NCBI RefSeq assembly: GCF_016599715.1
Contig: NZ_CP067019.1
Span: forward strand, 806,001-870,000
Reading direction: 5' to 3'
DNA length: 64,000 bases
Source: Acinetobacter sp. CS-2
GTDB taxonomy: Bacteria; Pseudomonadota; Gammaproteobacteria; Pseudomonadales; Moraxellaceae
Position 1 is the stretch's first letter, and every line of letters begins with the position of its first letter. Below the pieces are notes generated by a model. It ran no database searches. It was not told the DNA's origin and worked only from the letters and a program-made list of their open reading frames with translations. The position numbers and the translations under genes were made by a program. Shown piece after piece: positions 47,576 to 57,172 of the stretch.

Positions 47576-49243
47576 ATGTCAAATATCATCAGTCCTATAC
47601 GTGATAAAATAAAGCCCATTTCGTTAAGCCTGTTTAATTTATTGCTGGCAATATGGTTGGGCTTGGTGCTGAATTTTGCCTTTTTTCAAAAAATACAAAG
47701 TTTGACCCCTTATCAGGGCAGCAAAGCCTATTTATTTTTAATCGCGACCGTATTGGTGATCGTGGCGGCCTATAACCTGATTTTTCAGCTGCTGCAATGG
47801 CGCTGGAATGCAAAAATACTGGCTTCAATTTTTTTAGTAATTGGGGGCTTTACGGCCTATTTTGTCAATAGTTTGGGCGTGGTGATTTCACCTGAACAAG
47901 TTCAGAATATGATGCAAACCGATGCCCGTGAAGTCCGCGGATTGATGTCCTTACGCTTTGGGCTTTGGACGCTGGTATTTGTCATTTTCCCACTCATTCT
48001 TGTGGCGCTCGTTCGGATCAAGCCTGAAGCTTTTTTACCTAAATTTGGCAAAAAAATGTTAAGCAGTATCGCTTCATTGTTATTGGTTGGCGCCTTGCTG
48101 TTTACCTTTTATGTAGATTATGCTGCGATTTTCCGGGAACATCGTGATTTGAAAGGCATGATTTCTCCACAAAATGCCATCGCATCGACCTTATCGTATT
48201 ACCGTAAATCTGCACCTAAAAAGAATTTACCTTTAGTTCGTTATGGTGAAGATGCTCATTTGCTTCAGCCAGTCAATAAGCAGGCTAAACCTAAGCTTAT
48301 GGTGTTGGTCGTGGGTGAAACAGCCCGTGCAGAAAGTTTTTCATTGAATGGCTATGCCAAAAATACCAATCCTGAACTGTCTAAACTGGACATTATCAAT
48401 TTTAGTCAGGTGAGTTCATGTGGTACTGCAACCGCTGTATCCGTACCCTGCATGTTCTCCGGGATGCCTCGAAAAGATTATGACGAACAGCTGGCCAGTC
48501 ACCGTGAAGGACTACTCGATATTGCACAACGTGCCGGCTATAAAGTGACCTGGATGGATAATAACTCGGGTTGTAAAGGTGCTTGTGACCGTGTTGAACA
48601 GTATCAAATTCCGCAACAGCTCAAAGATAAATGGTGTGCCAAAAATGGCGACTGCTATGATGAAATTCTGGTCGATAGTCTAAAAACTTATCTGGCTGCG
48701 ATTCCTGAAACCGACAAGACTCCACGTTTAATTGTATTACATCAGATGGGTAGTCACGGACCTGCTTATTATCAGCGTTCCAAAGCACCCTTCCAGCCTT
48801 TTAAACCAAGTTGCGATAGCAATGCAATTCAAGGTTGCAGCCGTACAGAATTGTTGAATAGTTATGATAATTCAATTGTATATACTGACCATGTTTTAAG
48901 TTCACTCGTTCAGGTGTTAAAAGGCAACAGCGCTTATCAAAGCGGATTCTGGTATCTGTCTGATCATGGTGAATCGACAGGAGAACATGGTTTATATTTA
49001 CATGGCTCACCTTATGCGATTGCGCCTAGCCAACAAACTCATGTTCCAATGTTGATGTGGTTTTCTCCTGAATGGACTGCACAAAATTCTGCGCAAATCA
49101 CTTGCTTAGCCCAGCAAAAAAGCAAACAATTAAGTCAGGATAATCTGTTCCCAAGTCTGTTAAGTTTGCTGGATGTCAAAACCCAAACCATTGATGAACA
49201 AAATAATATGTTGCAAAACTGTCAGTCAAAACAGAAAGTATGA
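47576..49243 (+). CDS. pmrC: Phosphoethanolamine transferase PmrC (EptA family)
   Basis: An inner membrane enzyme that moves phosphoethanolamine from phosphatidylethanolamine to lipid A, lowering surface charge; in Acinetobacter it underlies polymyxin resistance when overexpressed. The 555 residues have about five N-terminal membrane segments, then the periplasmic sulfatase-like domain with nucleophile T249 in VVGETARAESFS and the metal-binding SDHGES near residue 462. Several Cys pairs should be disulfides. It is first in pmrC-pmrA-pmrB, 9 bases before pmrA. Confidence 0.95.
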   Translation: MSNIISPIRDKIKPISLSLFNLLLAIWLGLVLNFAFFQKIQSLTPYQGSKAYLFLIATVLVIVAAYNLIFQLLQWRWNAKILASIFLVIGGFTAYFVNSLGVVISPEQVQNMMQTDAREVRGLMSLRFGLWTLVFVIFPLILVALVRIKPEAFLPKFGKKMLSSIASLLLVGALLFTFYVDYAAIFREHRDLKGMISPQNAIASTLSYYRKSAPKKNLPLVRYGEDAHLLQPVNKQAKPKLMVLVVGETARAESFSLNGYAKNTNPELSKLDIINFSQVSSCGTATAVSVPCMFSGMPRKDYDEQLASHREGLLDIAQRAGYKVTWMDNNSGCKGACDRVEQYQIPQQLKDKWCAKNGDCYDEILVDSLKTYLAAIPETDKTPRLIVLHQMGSHGPAYYQRSKAPFQPFKPSCDSNAIQGCSRTELLNSYDNSIVYTDHVLSSLVQVLKGNSAYQSGFWYLSDHGESTGEHGLYLHGSPYAIAPSQQTHVPMLMWFSPEWTAQNSAQITCLAQQKSKQLSQDNLFPSLLSLLDVKTQTIDEQNNMLQNCQSKQKV

Positions 49244-49252
49244 GTTTAAAAT

Positions 49253-49930
49253 ATGGCTAAAATATTGATCATTGAAGATGATTTCATGATTGCTGAATCC
49301 AGCATCACTTTGCTGAAATATCAGCAATTTGATGTGGAATGGGTCAATAATGGCATTGACGGTTTAAAGAAACTCATACAGGAAAAGTTTGATATCGTCC
49401 TACTCGATCTAGGCTTGCCGATGATGGACGGGATGCAGGTATTGAAACAGATTCGCCAGCAGTGGCCTGCTTTACCTGTGCTGATTATTTCAGCACGGGA
49501 TCAACTGCAAAACCGGGTGGATGGATTGAACAGTGGGGCAGATGACTATCTGGTCAAACCCTATGAATTTGATGAACTGTTGGCCCGCATCCATGCTCTA
49601 TTACGTCGTAGCGGGGTAGAATCTGCGCTTCAGGACAGCCCGCAAATTTTAAGTTATGGCGAACTCACGCTGGATGTTGAACAGCATATTGCCAAGTTTA
49701 AAGGGCAATATATTGACCTGTCCAATCGTGAATGGGCGATTTTGATTCCCTTGGTGAGTCATCCAAACAAGATATTTTCTAAAGCCAATTTAGAAGATAA
49801 ATTGTATGATCTGGATAGCGAAGTAAGCAGCAATACCATTGAAGTGTATGTGCATCACTTACGCGCCAAACTCGGCAAAGATTTTATTTGCACCATTCGT
49901 GGTTTAGGTTATCGACTGGGACAATTATAA
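49253..49930 (+). CDS. pmrA: Response regulator PmrA
   Basis: An OmpR-type response regulator of 225 residues. The receiver domain has the acidic pair E8-D9-D10, phosphoacceptor D52 in LLDLGLP, the conserved Thr/Ser position in LIISARD and K103-region VKPYEFD. The winged-helix DNA-binding domain spans about 128-225 and ends CTIRGLGYRLGQL. It should bind the box before pmrC, controlling its own operon. Confidence 0.96.
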   Translation: MAKILIIEDDFMIAESSITLLKYQQFDVEWVNNGIDGLKKLIQEKFDIVLLDLGLPMMDGMQVLKQIRQQWPALPVLIISARDQLQNRVDGLNSGADDYLVKPYEFDELLARIHALLRRSGVESALQDSPQILSYGELTLDVEQHIAKFKGQYIDLSNREWAILIPLVSHPNKIFSKANLEDKLYDLDSEVSSNTIEVYVHHLRAKLGKDFICTIRGLGYRLGQL

Positions 49931-49969
49931 ATCAGACAACGATAAAATCAGCTAGAAGGTCAGCCACTG

Positions 49970-51280
49970 GTGCAGTCACAGTATTCATTAAAAAAACGTC
50001 TGATTATTTATGTTTCTGTTTTTAGTATTGCCTTGGGCTGCTTGCTGATTTTTTCTGCTTACCGCATTGCCCTGCAAGAAATTAATGAAGTGTTAGATGC
50101 CCAGATGCAGAATCTGGCAGAACGCGTCGCGCAGCATGATCCTGAACCGGTGCAAAGCAAGTTTGATCAAGCCAGGCATTATCACGAAGAAGACCTGTTT
50201 GTCGATGTCTGGTCTTATGCAAATGAAGAACATAAAAGCTATGCCATGAATTTATTGGTTCATCCTGTGAAAAAAGCAGGATTTTATACCCATAAAACCG
50301 CACAAGAGGTTTGGCATACTTACATCCTGCCTTTAGAACATTATCAGATTCAGGTAAGCCAGCAACAATCGACACGGCAGCATCTAGCCTTGGAACTTGC
50401 CGGCAGTATGTTTATTCCTTATTTACTGTTTATGCCTTTTGTGATTTGGGGACTGAGCTGGATTATTAGCCGCAGCCTGCAGCCTTTGGATGATTTTAAA
50501 GCGGAATTGGCACAACGTGATTCGGAGGAATTAAGTGCCATTCAATCAAATAATTATCCGCTTGAAATTGTGCCGACCATTACCGAAATGAATCATTTGT
50601 TTGAGCGGATTTCCTCTGCACAGCAGGAGCAGCGGCAGTTTATTGCCGATGCAGCACATGAGCTTCGCACGCCTATCACTGCATTGAATTTACAGATGCA
50701 GATTCTGTTAAAACAGTTTCCTGATGCTCAGGAGCTACAGAATTTAAGTAAAGGATTAATCCGGATTCAGCATTTGGTCAGCCAATTACTCAGCCTGGCT
50801 AAACAGGATGCGTCAATTCTAGAAGTTGAGACCAAACAGCAGTTTTTACTGAATCAGGTCGCGGTGAATTGTGTAGAACAGCTCGTTCATCTGGCCATGC
50901 AGAAAGAAATTGACTTGGGTATGGAACGTCAGGAAGATGTGCTGCTGTATTGTCAGGAATCAGCAGTACATTCCATTATTTATAACCTGATTGATAACGC
51001 GATTAAATACACGCCCAATCAGGGAGTGATTAATGTGTCTGTATTTGAACAGGCAGGTTTTGCCATGATTCAGGTCGAAGATAGTGGACCCGGAATTTCC
51101 CCCGAACTGTATGAAAAAATTCTTAAGCGCTTTTATCGTATCCATCATCATCTGGAAATAGGCAGTGGTTTGGGACTATCTATTGTAGATAAAGCCACAG
51201 AAAGGCTTGGCGGCAAGATTTCTTTTTCCAAGAGTACCAGCTTAGGTGGCTTGCAGGTCAATGTGCAATTGCCACTCTAG
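49970..51280 (+). CDS. pmrB: Sensor histidine kinase PmrB
   Basis: The membrane sensor kinase partner of PmrA, 436 residues from a GTG at 49970. Two membrane segments (about residues 10-30 and 145-165) flank a short periplasmic domain. The phosphoacceptor is H230 in ADAAHELRTPITAL, and the ATPase domain shows the N-box NLIDNAIKYTPN, the G1 box VEDSGPGIS and G2 GSGLGLSI. Acquired polymyxin resistance in Acinetobacter often maps to this gene; I see nothing that marks this copy as mutant. Confidence 0.95.
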   Translation: MQSQYSLKKRLIIYVSVFSIALGCLLIFSAYRIALQEINEVLDAQMQNLAERVAQHDPEPVQSKFDQARHYHEEDLFVDVWSYANEEHKSYAMNLLVHPVKKAGFYTHKTAQEVWHTYILPLEHYQIQVSQQQSTRQHLALELAGSMFIPYLLFMPFVIWGLSWIISRSLQPLDDFKAELAQRDSEELSAIQSNNYPLEIVPTITEMNHLFERISSAQQEQRQFIADAAHELRTPITALNLQMQILLKQFPDAQELQNLSKGLIRIQHLVSQLLSLAKQDASILEVETKQQFLLNQVAVNCVEQLVHLAMQKEIDLGMERQEDVLLYCQESAVHSIIYNLIDNAIKYTPNQGVINVSVFEQAGFAMIQVEDSGPGISPELYEKILKRFYRIHHHLEIGSGLGLSIVDKATERLGGKISFSKSTSLGGLQVNVQLPL

Positions 51281-51328
51281 CAGATCTCTTCTCTTAGATG
51301 ATGGGTTCTAGCAGATAGGTATGAGCAG

Positions 51329-52030
51329 TTAAACTATCTCGGCTGTTTTATCCATGCTTTGGCTTGGTGCAAATCTTTTATAATTGAGTAGATAAAAGCT
51401 CACGTTGACGAGCCAGATAATCCAGGCGGTCCATAAGTTATGACTGAGAAAATGTGCTCCACGCATCATTTGCGCCCAGCCCATGGCGAAACCTAAAATA
51501 AGCCCCGAGACCAGAAAAAAATAGGCACGCTTTTTATCGGAAAGTCTGAATACAAAAAAACCAGCCATCAGTGCAAAGCCGGTAGATGCATGTCCCCCCG
51601 GGAAACAGTGTCCTTTGGTGGCAGAAAAATCCCAGAAAAAACCTTGATGGGTCGGAATGGTGATATTCCAAGGGCAGGCATGGGCAGACTGTGATTTCAA
51701 CAAGCCAATAATCGAGGTGGAAAGGAGGATCAGCCCAAAGAAATAACCATAGGTCCAGCGTAAAGCTTTAACTTTCTCAAACTTGAACGATGCCAGCCAG
51801 ATCAAAAAAAAGCCGGTATATACCGCAATAATCAGATTTTTGACATAACGATGGTTCAGTTCAGCTAAATACCAATTGTCACGTAACAGGAATTTCCCGG
51901 ATTCACTGACCCAGGGATGAATTAGCGTCAGATCCAGTGCCCCCCCAATCGGGAAACAAACTAAAAGCAGGCAAAAACTGATAATGAGAAAACAGCCCTG
52001 ATAGAGCATAAAACGTTGCTTATCGTGCAT
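51329..52030 (-). CDS. PAP2-family membrane phosphatase
   Basis: A 233-residue protein from the ATG at 52030, with about six membrane segments and the PAP2 catalytic set: K-x5-CPW near residue 115 (KSQSAHACPW), PGGHAS near 145 and RGAHFLSHN near 195. The arrangement is that of lipid phosphatases/phosphotransferases acting in the periplasm. Its place beside pmrCAB suggests lipid A or undecaprenyl pyrophosphate as target, but it is on the other strand and this is inference. Confidence 0.82.
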   Translation of the reverse strand: MHDKQRFMLYQGCFLIISFCLLLVCFPIGGALDLTLIHPWVSESGKFLLRDNWYLAELNHRYVKNLIIAVYTGFFLIWLASFKFEKVKALRWTYGYFFGLILLSTSIIGLLKSQSAHACPWNITIPTHQGFFWDFSATKGHCFPGGHASTGFALMAGFFVFRLSDKKRAYFFLVSGLILGFAMGWAQMMRGAHFLSHNLWTAWIIWLVNVSFYLLNYKRFAPSQSMDKTAEIV

Positions 52031-52239
52031 AGTAAAGATCAATTGATTTTAGTGCTGCGATTACAGCAATAAAAACTTAATCCAGACTTAAGCGAGCTTG
52101 AATCGGTGGGGAAAATCGCCGTAAAAGTATCGTGTTAAGTATGATGTTGGGTTAAATGCTGATAAGCATATCCAGGAAAGAGCATAACCGGATCAAGCTT
52201 TAATGCTACATTAACGGCAAGATTGCTATAGGTATTCAA

Positions 52240-52923
52240 ATGACGATTCGTGCTGTTCTATTCGACCTGGATAATACCTTAACCCATCGTGATCGAAGTA
52301 TTCTGGCGTATAGTCAATATCTGCTACAGGTCTATCAGCATCAGTTACCGCATGATGCAATTGGGAAAATTCAGGCGATTATCCGCCGCATTGATAATGG
52401 TGGCTACCCGAAAAAAGAATTGCTTACCCATCCCAGCATTGCTGCATCTGTGGCTTATGCCTTGCAGCAGGAATTAACCTGGAAAAGCATGCCGCATTTG
52501 GATGAACTTACCCAATTCTGGTTTCAGCAATTTGGCTTATTCGCAGTGGCTATGCAGGGTGCCAGTCAGCTCTTAACCGAATTAAAACAGGACGGTTATC
52601 AGCTGGCGGTCATTTCAAATGGTGGACATGCGACCCGACTCACCATTTTACAGGGTTTGGGTTTTAGTCATTATTTTGATGAAATTGTCAGTTCTGAACT
52701 GGTCGGCATCAGTAAACCGAATCCGGAAATTTTTCTCTATACCAGCCAGAGGCTGGGCGTTGCACCAGAACATTGCCTTTTTGTCGGTGATCATCCCGTC
52801 AATGATGTACAAGGGGCAATCGATGCCGGTATGCAGGCTGTCTGGTTACAGGGTTTTCATGAAGTTCAAGATCAGCCCATAAATCGCATTCAATCTCTGG
52901 CTGAAATTAAGCAGTTTTTATGA
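52240..52923 (+). CDS. HAD-family hydrolase
   Basis: A 227-residue haloacid dehalogenase-like phosphatase. The nucleophile motif is VLFDLDNTLT near residues 6-15, motif II is VISNGG near 124, the lysine SKPNPEIF near 158 and motif IV GDHPVNDVQGA near 180, with a helical cap at 20-90. It belongs to the subfamily I group with phosphoglycolate phosphatase and YjjG-like nucleotidases; the substrate is open. Confidence 0.85.
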   Translation: MTIRAVLFDLDNTLTHRDRSILAYSQYLLQVYQHQLPHDAIGKIQAIIRRIDNGGYPKKELLTHPSIAASVAYALQQELTWKSMPHLDELTQFWFQQFGLFAVAMQGASQLLTELKQDGYQLAVISNGGHATRLTILQGLGFSHYFDEIVSSELVGISKPNPEIFLYTSQRLGVAPEHCLFVGDHPVNDVQGAIDAGMQAVWLQGFHEVQDQPINRIQSLAEIKQFL

Positions 52924-53013
52924 TGTTGATGATATTTAAAATTAGATTTTCTAAATTACCATGGCCTCATATTTAAGTGATTTCATTTTGATACCTCTGC
53001 GTAGGCAATGTCT

Positions 53014-53116
53014 CTACTTTTGAAAGGTCAAAAGTAGCCAAAAACCTTTTGTTTCCCATACACGACATCCTTGTCGTGATGAGAAATGTTGTGGCATCCA
53101 TGCCACATTCATGAAT
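53014..53116. repeat. Cluster of four perfect palindromes
   Basis: Within about 100 bp: CTACTTTTGA/TCAAAAGTAG (4-base loop), CACGACA/TGTCGTG (4-base loop), GTGGCAT/ATGCCAC (2-base spacer) and ATTCATGAAT. It lies in the 386-bp gap between the HAD and amtB genes (52924-53309), which otherwise shows only the amtB terminator. It resembles an intergenic repeat element of the genus; a small structured RNA is possible. Confidence 0.6.
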
Positions 53117-53235
53117 CAAATACCTACTCAAATCTATTTTAACTTTGCATTACGAACAATTTGTAGTCATTGAAAATGATTTATGAAAGAAGTCTATTCA
53201 ATAAGGAAAAACTGTTTAAGATAGTTAAATCTAAG

Positions 53236-53264
53236 AACTAAAAAGCGACTCTTTTGAGTCGCTC
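53236..53264 (-). terminator. Terminator of amtB
   Basis: AGCGACTC and GAGTCGCT with loop TTTT; the A run on the left reads as a T run on the minus strand. Confidence 0.85.
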
Positions 53265-53309
53265 TGAAAATTGAAATGGCGTTTAGATAGTCAGTTTAAA
53301 GCATCAGCT

Positions 53310-54497
53310 TTAAAAAATGGTTTCTTCCGAATTGGCTGAAATTTTATGAATAGACAAATCGGCACCACGGAATTCATCTTCTTGTGATAAACGAATGCCC
53401 ATAATCAGTTTAAGTATGCCGTAAACGAAAAAGCCACCAGCCAGTGCAATCGAGATGGCCAGTAAAGTACCAATCAGTTGAGAGAGGATTGAAACACCGC
53501 CCAAACCGCCGAGCCATTGCTGTCCGAAAATCCCTACGGCTAAACCGCCAAAGGTTCCGCATACGCCGTGTAATGGCCAAACACCGAGTACATCATCCAC
53601 TTTCAGTTTGTTTTGGGTGTAAGTGAACAGTTTGACAAAAATGACCCCAGCCACCATGCCAATGATTAATGCACCTACGGGGTGAACGACATCGGAACCT
53701 GCACAGATAGCAACCAGACCAGCCAAAGGACCGTTGTGCAGGAAGCCCGGGTCATTTTTGCCGATGAAGTTGGCCGCAATAGTACCACCAACCATCGCCA
53801 TCAGTGAGTTAATGGCAACCAGTCCAGAAATGGCATCCAGACGTTGTGCACTCATCACGTTAAAACCAAACCATCCGACAATTAGAATCCATGAACCAAG
53901 TGCCAGAAATGGAATGGAAGAAGGGGGATGTGCACTGACACGACCATCTTTTTTATAACGGCCATGACGTGCGCCCAGTAAAATGACCGCTGCGAGTGCA
54001 ATCCAGCCACCCATAGCATGCACCACGACTGAACCGGCAAAATCGTGGAAAGCTGCACCAAAAGTTTTTGCTAACCAGCCTTGTAATCCTAAATTGCCGT
54101 TCCAGGCAATGCCTTCAAAGAACGGGTAAACCAGTGCCACCAATAATAATGTAGCAATTGCTTGAGAACGCATTTTGGCCCGTTCTGCAATACCTCCAGA
54201 AATAATGGCAGGAATGGCGGCAGCAAAGGTCAGCAGAAAGAAGCAGCGCATCAGGTTGTAGCCATGATCTGCGGCTAAGGTTGTACCGATATGAAAAAAG
54301 TGTTGTCCATAAGCAATATAGTAGCCGACAAAAAAGTAGGCGATGGCAGAAATGGAGAAATCTGTCAAAATTTTACTTAGGGCATTGACCTGATTTTTAT
54401 GTCGTACTGTGCCCAGTTCCAGGAATGCAAAACCTGCATGCATGGCTAAAACTAAAACTGCACCAAGAAGGAGAAAGAGTAAATCTGTATTTTGCAT
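53310..54497 (-). CDS. amtB: Ammonium transporter AmtB
   Basis: An ammonium channel of 395 residues with about 11 membrane segments. The start has no long signal sequence. Blocks such as DFAGSVVVHAMGGWIALAAVILLGARHGR (split here across the pore helix) and LGVWPLHGVCGTFGGLAVGIF carry the pore histidine pair. GGAG lies 8 bases before the ATG. The usual partner glnK (PII) is not next to it, which is unlike many bacteria. Confidence 0.94.
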   Translation of the reverse strand: MQNTDLLFLLLGAVLVLAMHAGFAFLELGTVRHKNQVNALSKILTDFSISAIAYFFVGYYIAYGQHFFHIGTTLAADHGYNLMRCFFLLTFAAAIPAIISGGIAERAKMRSQAIATLLLVALVYPFFEGIAWNGNLGLQGWLAKTFGAAFHDFAGSVVVHAMGGWIALAAVILLGARHGRYKKDGRVSAHPPSSIPFLALGSWILIVGWFGFNVMSAQRLDAISGLVAINSLMAMVGGTIAANFIGKNDPGFLHNGPLAGLVAICAGSDVVHPVGALIIGMVAGVIFVKLFTYTQNKLKVDDVLGVWPLHGVCGTFGGLAVGIFGQQWLGGLGGVSILSQLIGTLLAISIALAGGFFVYGILKLIMGIRLSQEDEFRGADLSIHKISANSEETIF

Positions 54498-54934
54498 TTT
54501 ATGGCTCCATTTTAGTGCTTAAAATCACAAAAAGAAGATCAGTATAACCATGAGATTATTTTCGTGAAGATGGTCGAAATGGGGAAATTTTGATTAAGGC
54601 TGAGAAAAAGACTACAAGACTCGATATAAAGCAATCACTTGCTGAAGTATGAATGATTTGCGTTATTATGGTGCAATATTGTTTAATTTAAATTATAAAT
54701 AAATATATGAAAATTGAATGAAATTTAACTTTTTTAAAGAAGTGGATTTTATATGCTTTTTATAGCACTGAATAGTAGCAAGTTTAGCCCGATAAAAACT
54801 TCAATGGGTTTCTTGCTCAGCATAAAGAAAAAATGAAAAATATATTTAAAGAGATTCTAATTTGGTTCAGTTTTAGAAATTGAGCATAAAAAACCAAGCC
54901 ACAAACTCTGGACTTGGTTAAAGTACTCACTCTT
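54498..54934. other. Intergenic region between amtB and gltL
   Basis: A 437-bp AT-rich gap holding the amtB promoter and the terminator of the glutamate ABC operon (54888-54920). I see no gene. Confidence 0.45.
54888..54920 (-). terminator. Terminator of the gltIJKL operon
   Basis: AACCAAG/CTTGGTT with an inner CCA/TGG pair; A run on the left gives a T run on the minus strand, just after the gltL stop. Confidence 0.75.
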
Positions 54935-55678
54935 TTAGTGCAAAATTTTATTTAAGAACTGCTGAGCACGTTCACCACGTTGGGTATTAAAGAACTCATC
55001 TTTGCTGCAGTCTTCCACAATTTTTCCCTGATCCATAAAAATCACCCGGTTGGCCACCTGGCGGGCGAAGCCCATTTCATGGGTCACACACATCATGGTC
55101 ATGCCTTCTTTGGCCAGTTCGACCATCACGTCCAGCACTTCATTGATCATTTCCGGATCGAGTGCCGAAGTGGGTTCATCAAACAGCATCGCAATCGGGT
55201 CCATGCTTAAGGCACGGGCAATGGCCACACGTTGTTGCTGGCCACCGGACAGTTGTGCCGGGAACTTGTTGGCGTGAGCGCTGAGTCCGACCCGCTCCAG
55301 ATAGGCCAGACCTTTTTTCTTGGCTTCAGCTTCAGAACGGCCCAGTACTTTAATTTGGGCAATGGTCAGATTTTCGGTAATGCTTAAATGCGGGAACAGT
55401 TCAAAATGCTGGAACACCATGCCTACACGGCTACGCAGTTTGGTCAGGTCGGTTTTGGGGTCCTTGATGGAAATACCATCCACCATAATATTGCCTTGCT
55501 GAAAGGGTTCCAGACCATTCACAGTTTTAATCAGGGTCGATTTACCTGAACCTGAAGGTCCACATACCACCACCACTTCTCCTTGGTGAATCTGGGTGGT
55601 GCAGTCGGTCAGTACCTGAAAGTCTTTATACCATTTACTGACATTTTGCAGATCAATCATCACTTTACCATCAGTCAT
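54935..55678 (-). CDS. gltL: Glutamate/aspartate ABC transporter ATPase GltL
   Basis: The ATPase of the acidic amino acid importer, 247 residues. Walker A is GPSGSGKST near residue 38, the Q-loop is near [11 protein letters not shown], the signature [15 protein letters not shown] near 140, Walker [14 protein letters not shown] near 160 and the H-loop VTHEMGFAR near 195. It overlaps gltK by 4 bases and is last in the operon gltI-gltJ-gltK-gltL. Confidence 0.94.
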   Translation of the reverse strand: MTDGKVMIDLQNVSKWYKDFQVLTDCTTQIHQGEVVVVCGPSGSGKSTLIKTVNGLEPFQQGNIMVDGISIKDPKTDLTKLRSRVGMVFQHFELFPHLSITENLTIAQIKVLGRSEAEAKKKGLAYLERVGLSAHANKFPAQLSGGQQQRVAIARALSMDPIAMLFDEPTSALDPEMINEVLDVMVELAKEGMTMMCVTHEMGFARQVANRVIFMDQGKIVEDCSKDEFFNTQRGERAQQFLNKILH

Positions 55679-56358
55679 ACAGTTAACTTCCTTTGTAATT
55701 TTTTAACGGCATAGGTCGCGATCATACTCACAGTGAAGTACACCAAACCTGCAAATAAAATATATTGGGTCAATAGCGACATCAGGTCGCCACGGACATA
55801 GTTGGTCCGGAAAAAGTCCAGCAAACCAATGGCATAAACCATGGTGGAATCCTGAAACAGGATAATGGTCTGTTGTAACAGCAGCGGGGTCATTTTACGG
55901 AACGCCTGCGGCAGAATAATCAGTCGCATCGACTGGCTGTAACTCATGCCGAGTGCATAGGCGGCCGCAGTTTGGCCCTTGGGAATGGACTGGATGCCGG
56001 CTCGGACAATTTCCGAAAAGTAAGCCGCTTCAAACAGCATAAAGGCCACGATACTTGACACCAAGGCGGTATCAATGGTCAGGTAATTGCCCGTCACAGC
56101 CGTGTAAATAAATGGTACGGCAAAATAGAACCACATCAGTACCAGTAGTAAGGGGATAGAACGGAACAGATTGACATAGCCTTGCGCAAATAAATTCAGG
56201 ACTTTAAATGACGATAAGCGCATTAAGGCCAGCAGGGTACCAATTAAAATACCACCGATGGTCGCACTGATGACCACTTTTAAGGTAATGCTCATGCCAT
56301 GCCACAAGGCTGGAGCAGAGAGTTGTAAGTCATTTAAAAATGCAGTGAGCCATTCCAT
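55675..56358 (-). CDS. gltK: Glutamate/aspartate ABC permease GltK
   Basis: One of two inner membrane permeases of the importer, 227 residues with about five membrane segments. The EAA loop is seen as EIVRAGIQSIPKGQTAAAYALGMS followed by LPQAFRKMTPLL. It overlaps gltJ by one base and gltL by four. Confidence 0.92.
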   Translation of the reverse strand: MEWLTAFLNDLQLSAPALWHGMSITLKVVISATIGGILIGTLLALMRLSSFKVLNLFAQGYVNLFRSIPLLLVLMWFYFAVPFIYTAVTGNYLTIDTALVSSIVAFMLFEAAYFSEIVRAGIQSIPKGQTAAAYALGMSYSQSMRLIILPQAFRKMTPLLLQQTIILFQDSTMVYAIGLLDFFRTNYVRGDLMSLLTQYILFAGLVYFTVSMIATYAVKKLQRKLTV

Positions 56359-57101
56359 TATTTATCTCCTGCAATAAGACCGGGAACACGTAAGCGTTTT
56401 TCCAGCATATTCATTGCCTGAATTAAACAGAAGTTAATCACAATAAAGATGATGGTCACATAGGTGTAAATTTCGATGGTGTTCTGGGTATATTCACTGA
56501 TGGTTTTCATCTGTGAAATAATTTCTGCTACACCGACCAGTGATGCAACCGAGGTATTTTTGACACAGTTGGTCAGCTCAGAACTCAGTGGCGGTAAAAT
56601 GGTGCGGAACGATTGCGGCAAAATCACATAACGGTAAAGCTGAGCAGTAGTAAAGCCCATGGCATAACCGGCATTGACCTGACCGACCGGCAAGGCTTCA
56701 ATTCCGGTACGCACCTGTTCGCAAACCCGCGCTGCGGTAAATAGCCCCAAACCGACACTGGCGGAAATGAGTGCTGTAGTATTGGCGCCCAGATCATTCA
56801 TCCACCATAATTTGATGGGCGTGGGTAAAAAATTGGGAACCACATAAAACCAGATAAACAATTGAATTAATAAGGGGACATTACGAAAGATGGTCACATA
56901 TGCCGTGCCAATGCCCCGTGCGTTTTTGCTAGGTAAGGTGCGCATGATGCCCAGTATGCTACCCAACACCATTGCAATGCTCCAGGCCACTACGGCAATC
57001 ACCAGCAGCCAGCCTAGACCGGTCACAATCCAGTTCAGATAGGTGGTGTCGCCCACTCCAGTGGGCTGAAATAAAACTCCCCAGTTCCAACTATAATTCA
57101 T
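56358..57101 (-). CDS. gltJ: Glutamate/aspartate ABC permease GltJ
   Basis: The second permease, 247 residues with about five membrane segments. The EAA loop reads EQVRTGIEALPVGQVNAGYAMGFT, then ILPQSFRTILPPL. The start MNYSWNWGVLFQPTGVG resembles GltJ of other gamma-proteobacteria. It follows gltI by about 70 bp. Confidence 0.92.
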   Translation of the reverse strand: MNYSWNWGVLFQPTGVGDTTYLNWIVTGLGWLLVIAVVAWSIAMVLGSILGIMRTLPSKNARGIGTAYVTIFRNVPLLIQLFIWFYVVPNFLPTPIKLWWMNDLGANTTALISASVGLGLFTAARVCEQVRTGIEALPVGQVNAGYAMGFTTAQLYRYVILPQSFRTILPPLSSELTNCVKNTSVASLVGVAEIISQMKTISEYTQNTIEIYTYVTIIFIVINFCLIQAMNMLEKRLRVPGLIAGDK

Positions 57102-57172
57102 AGTAACTCCTGAGTAGGGTCAGGCAAAAAAGTCCTTTTTCTGCCTGATATATTAAGTTGTTGTTCTAATGT

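Noticed and set aside
53014..53116. Palindrome cluster as a CRISPR array
   Set aside because: The stems differ from each other and there is no regular repeat-spacer pattern.
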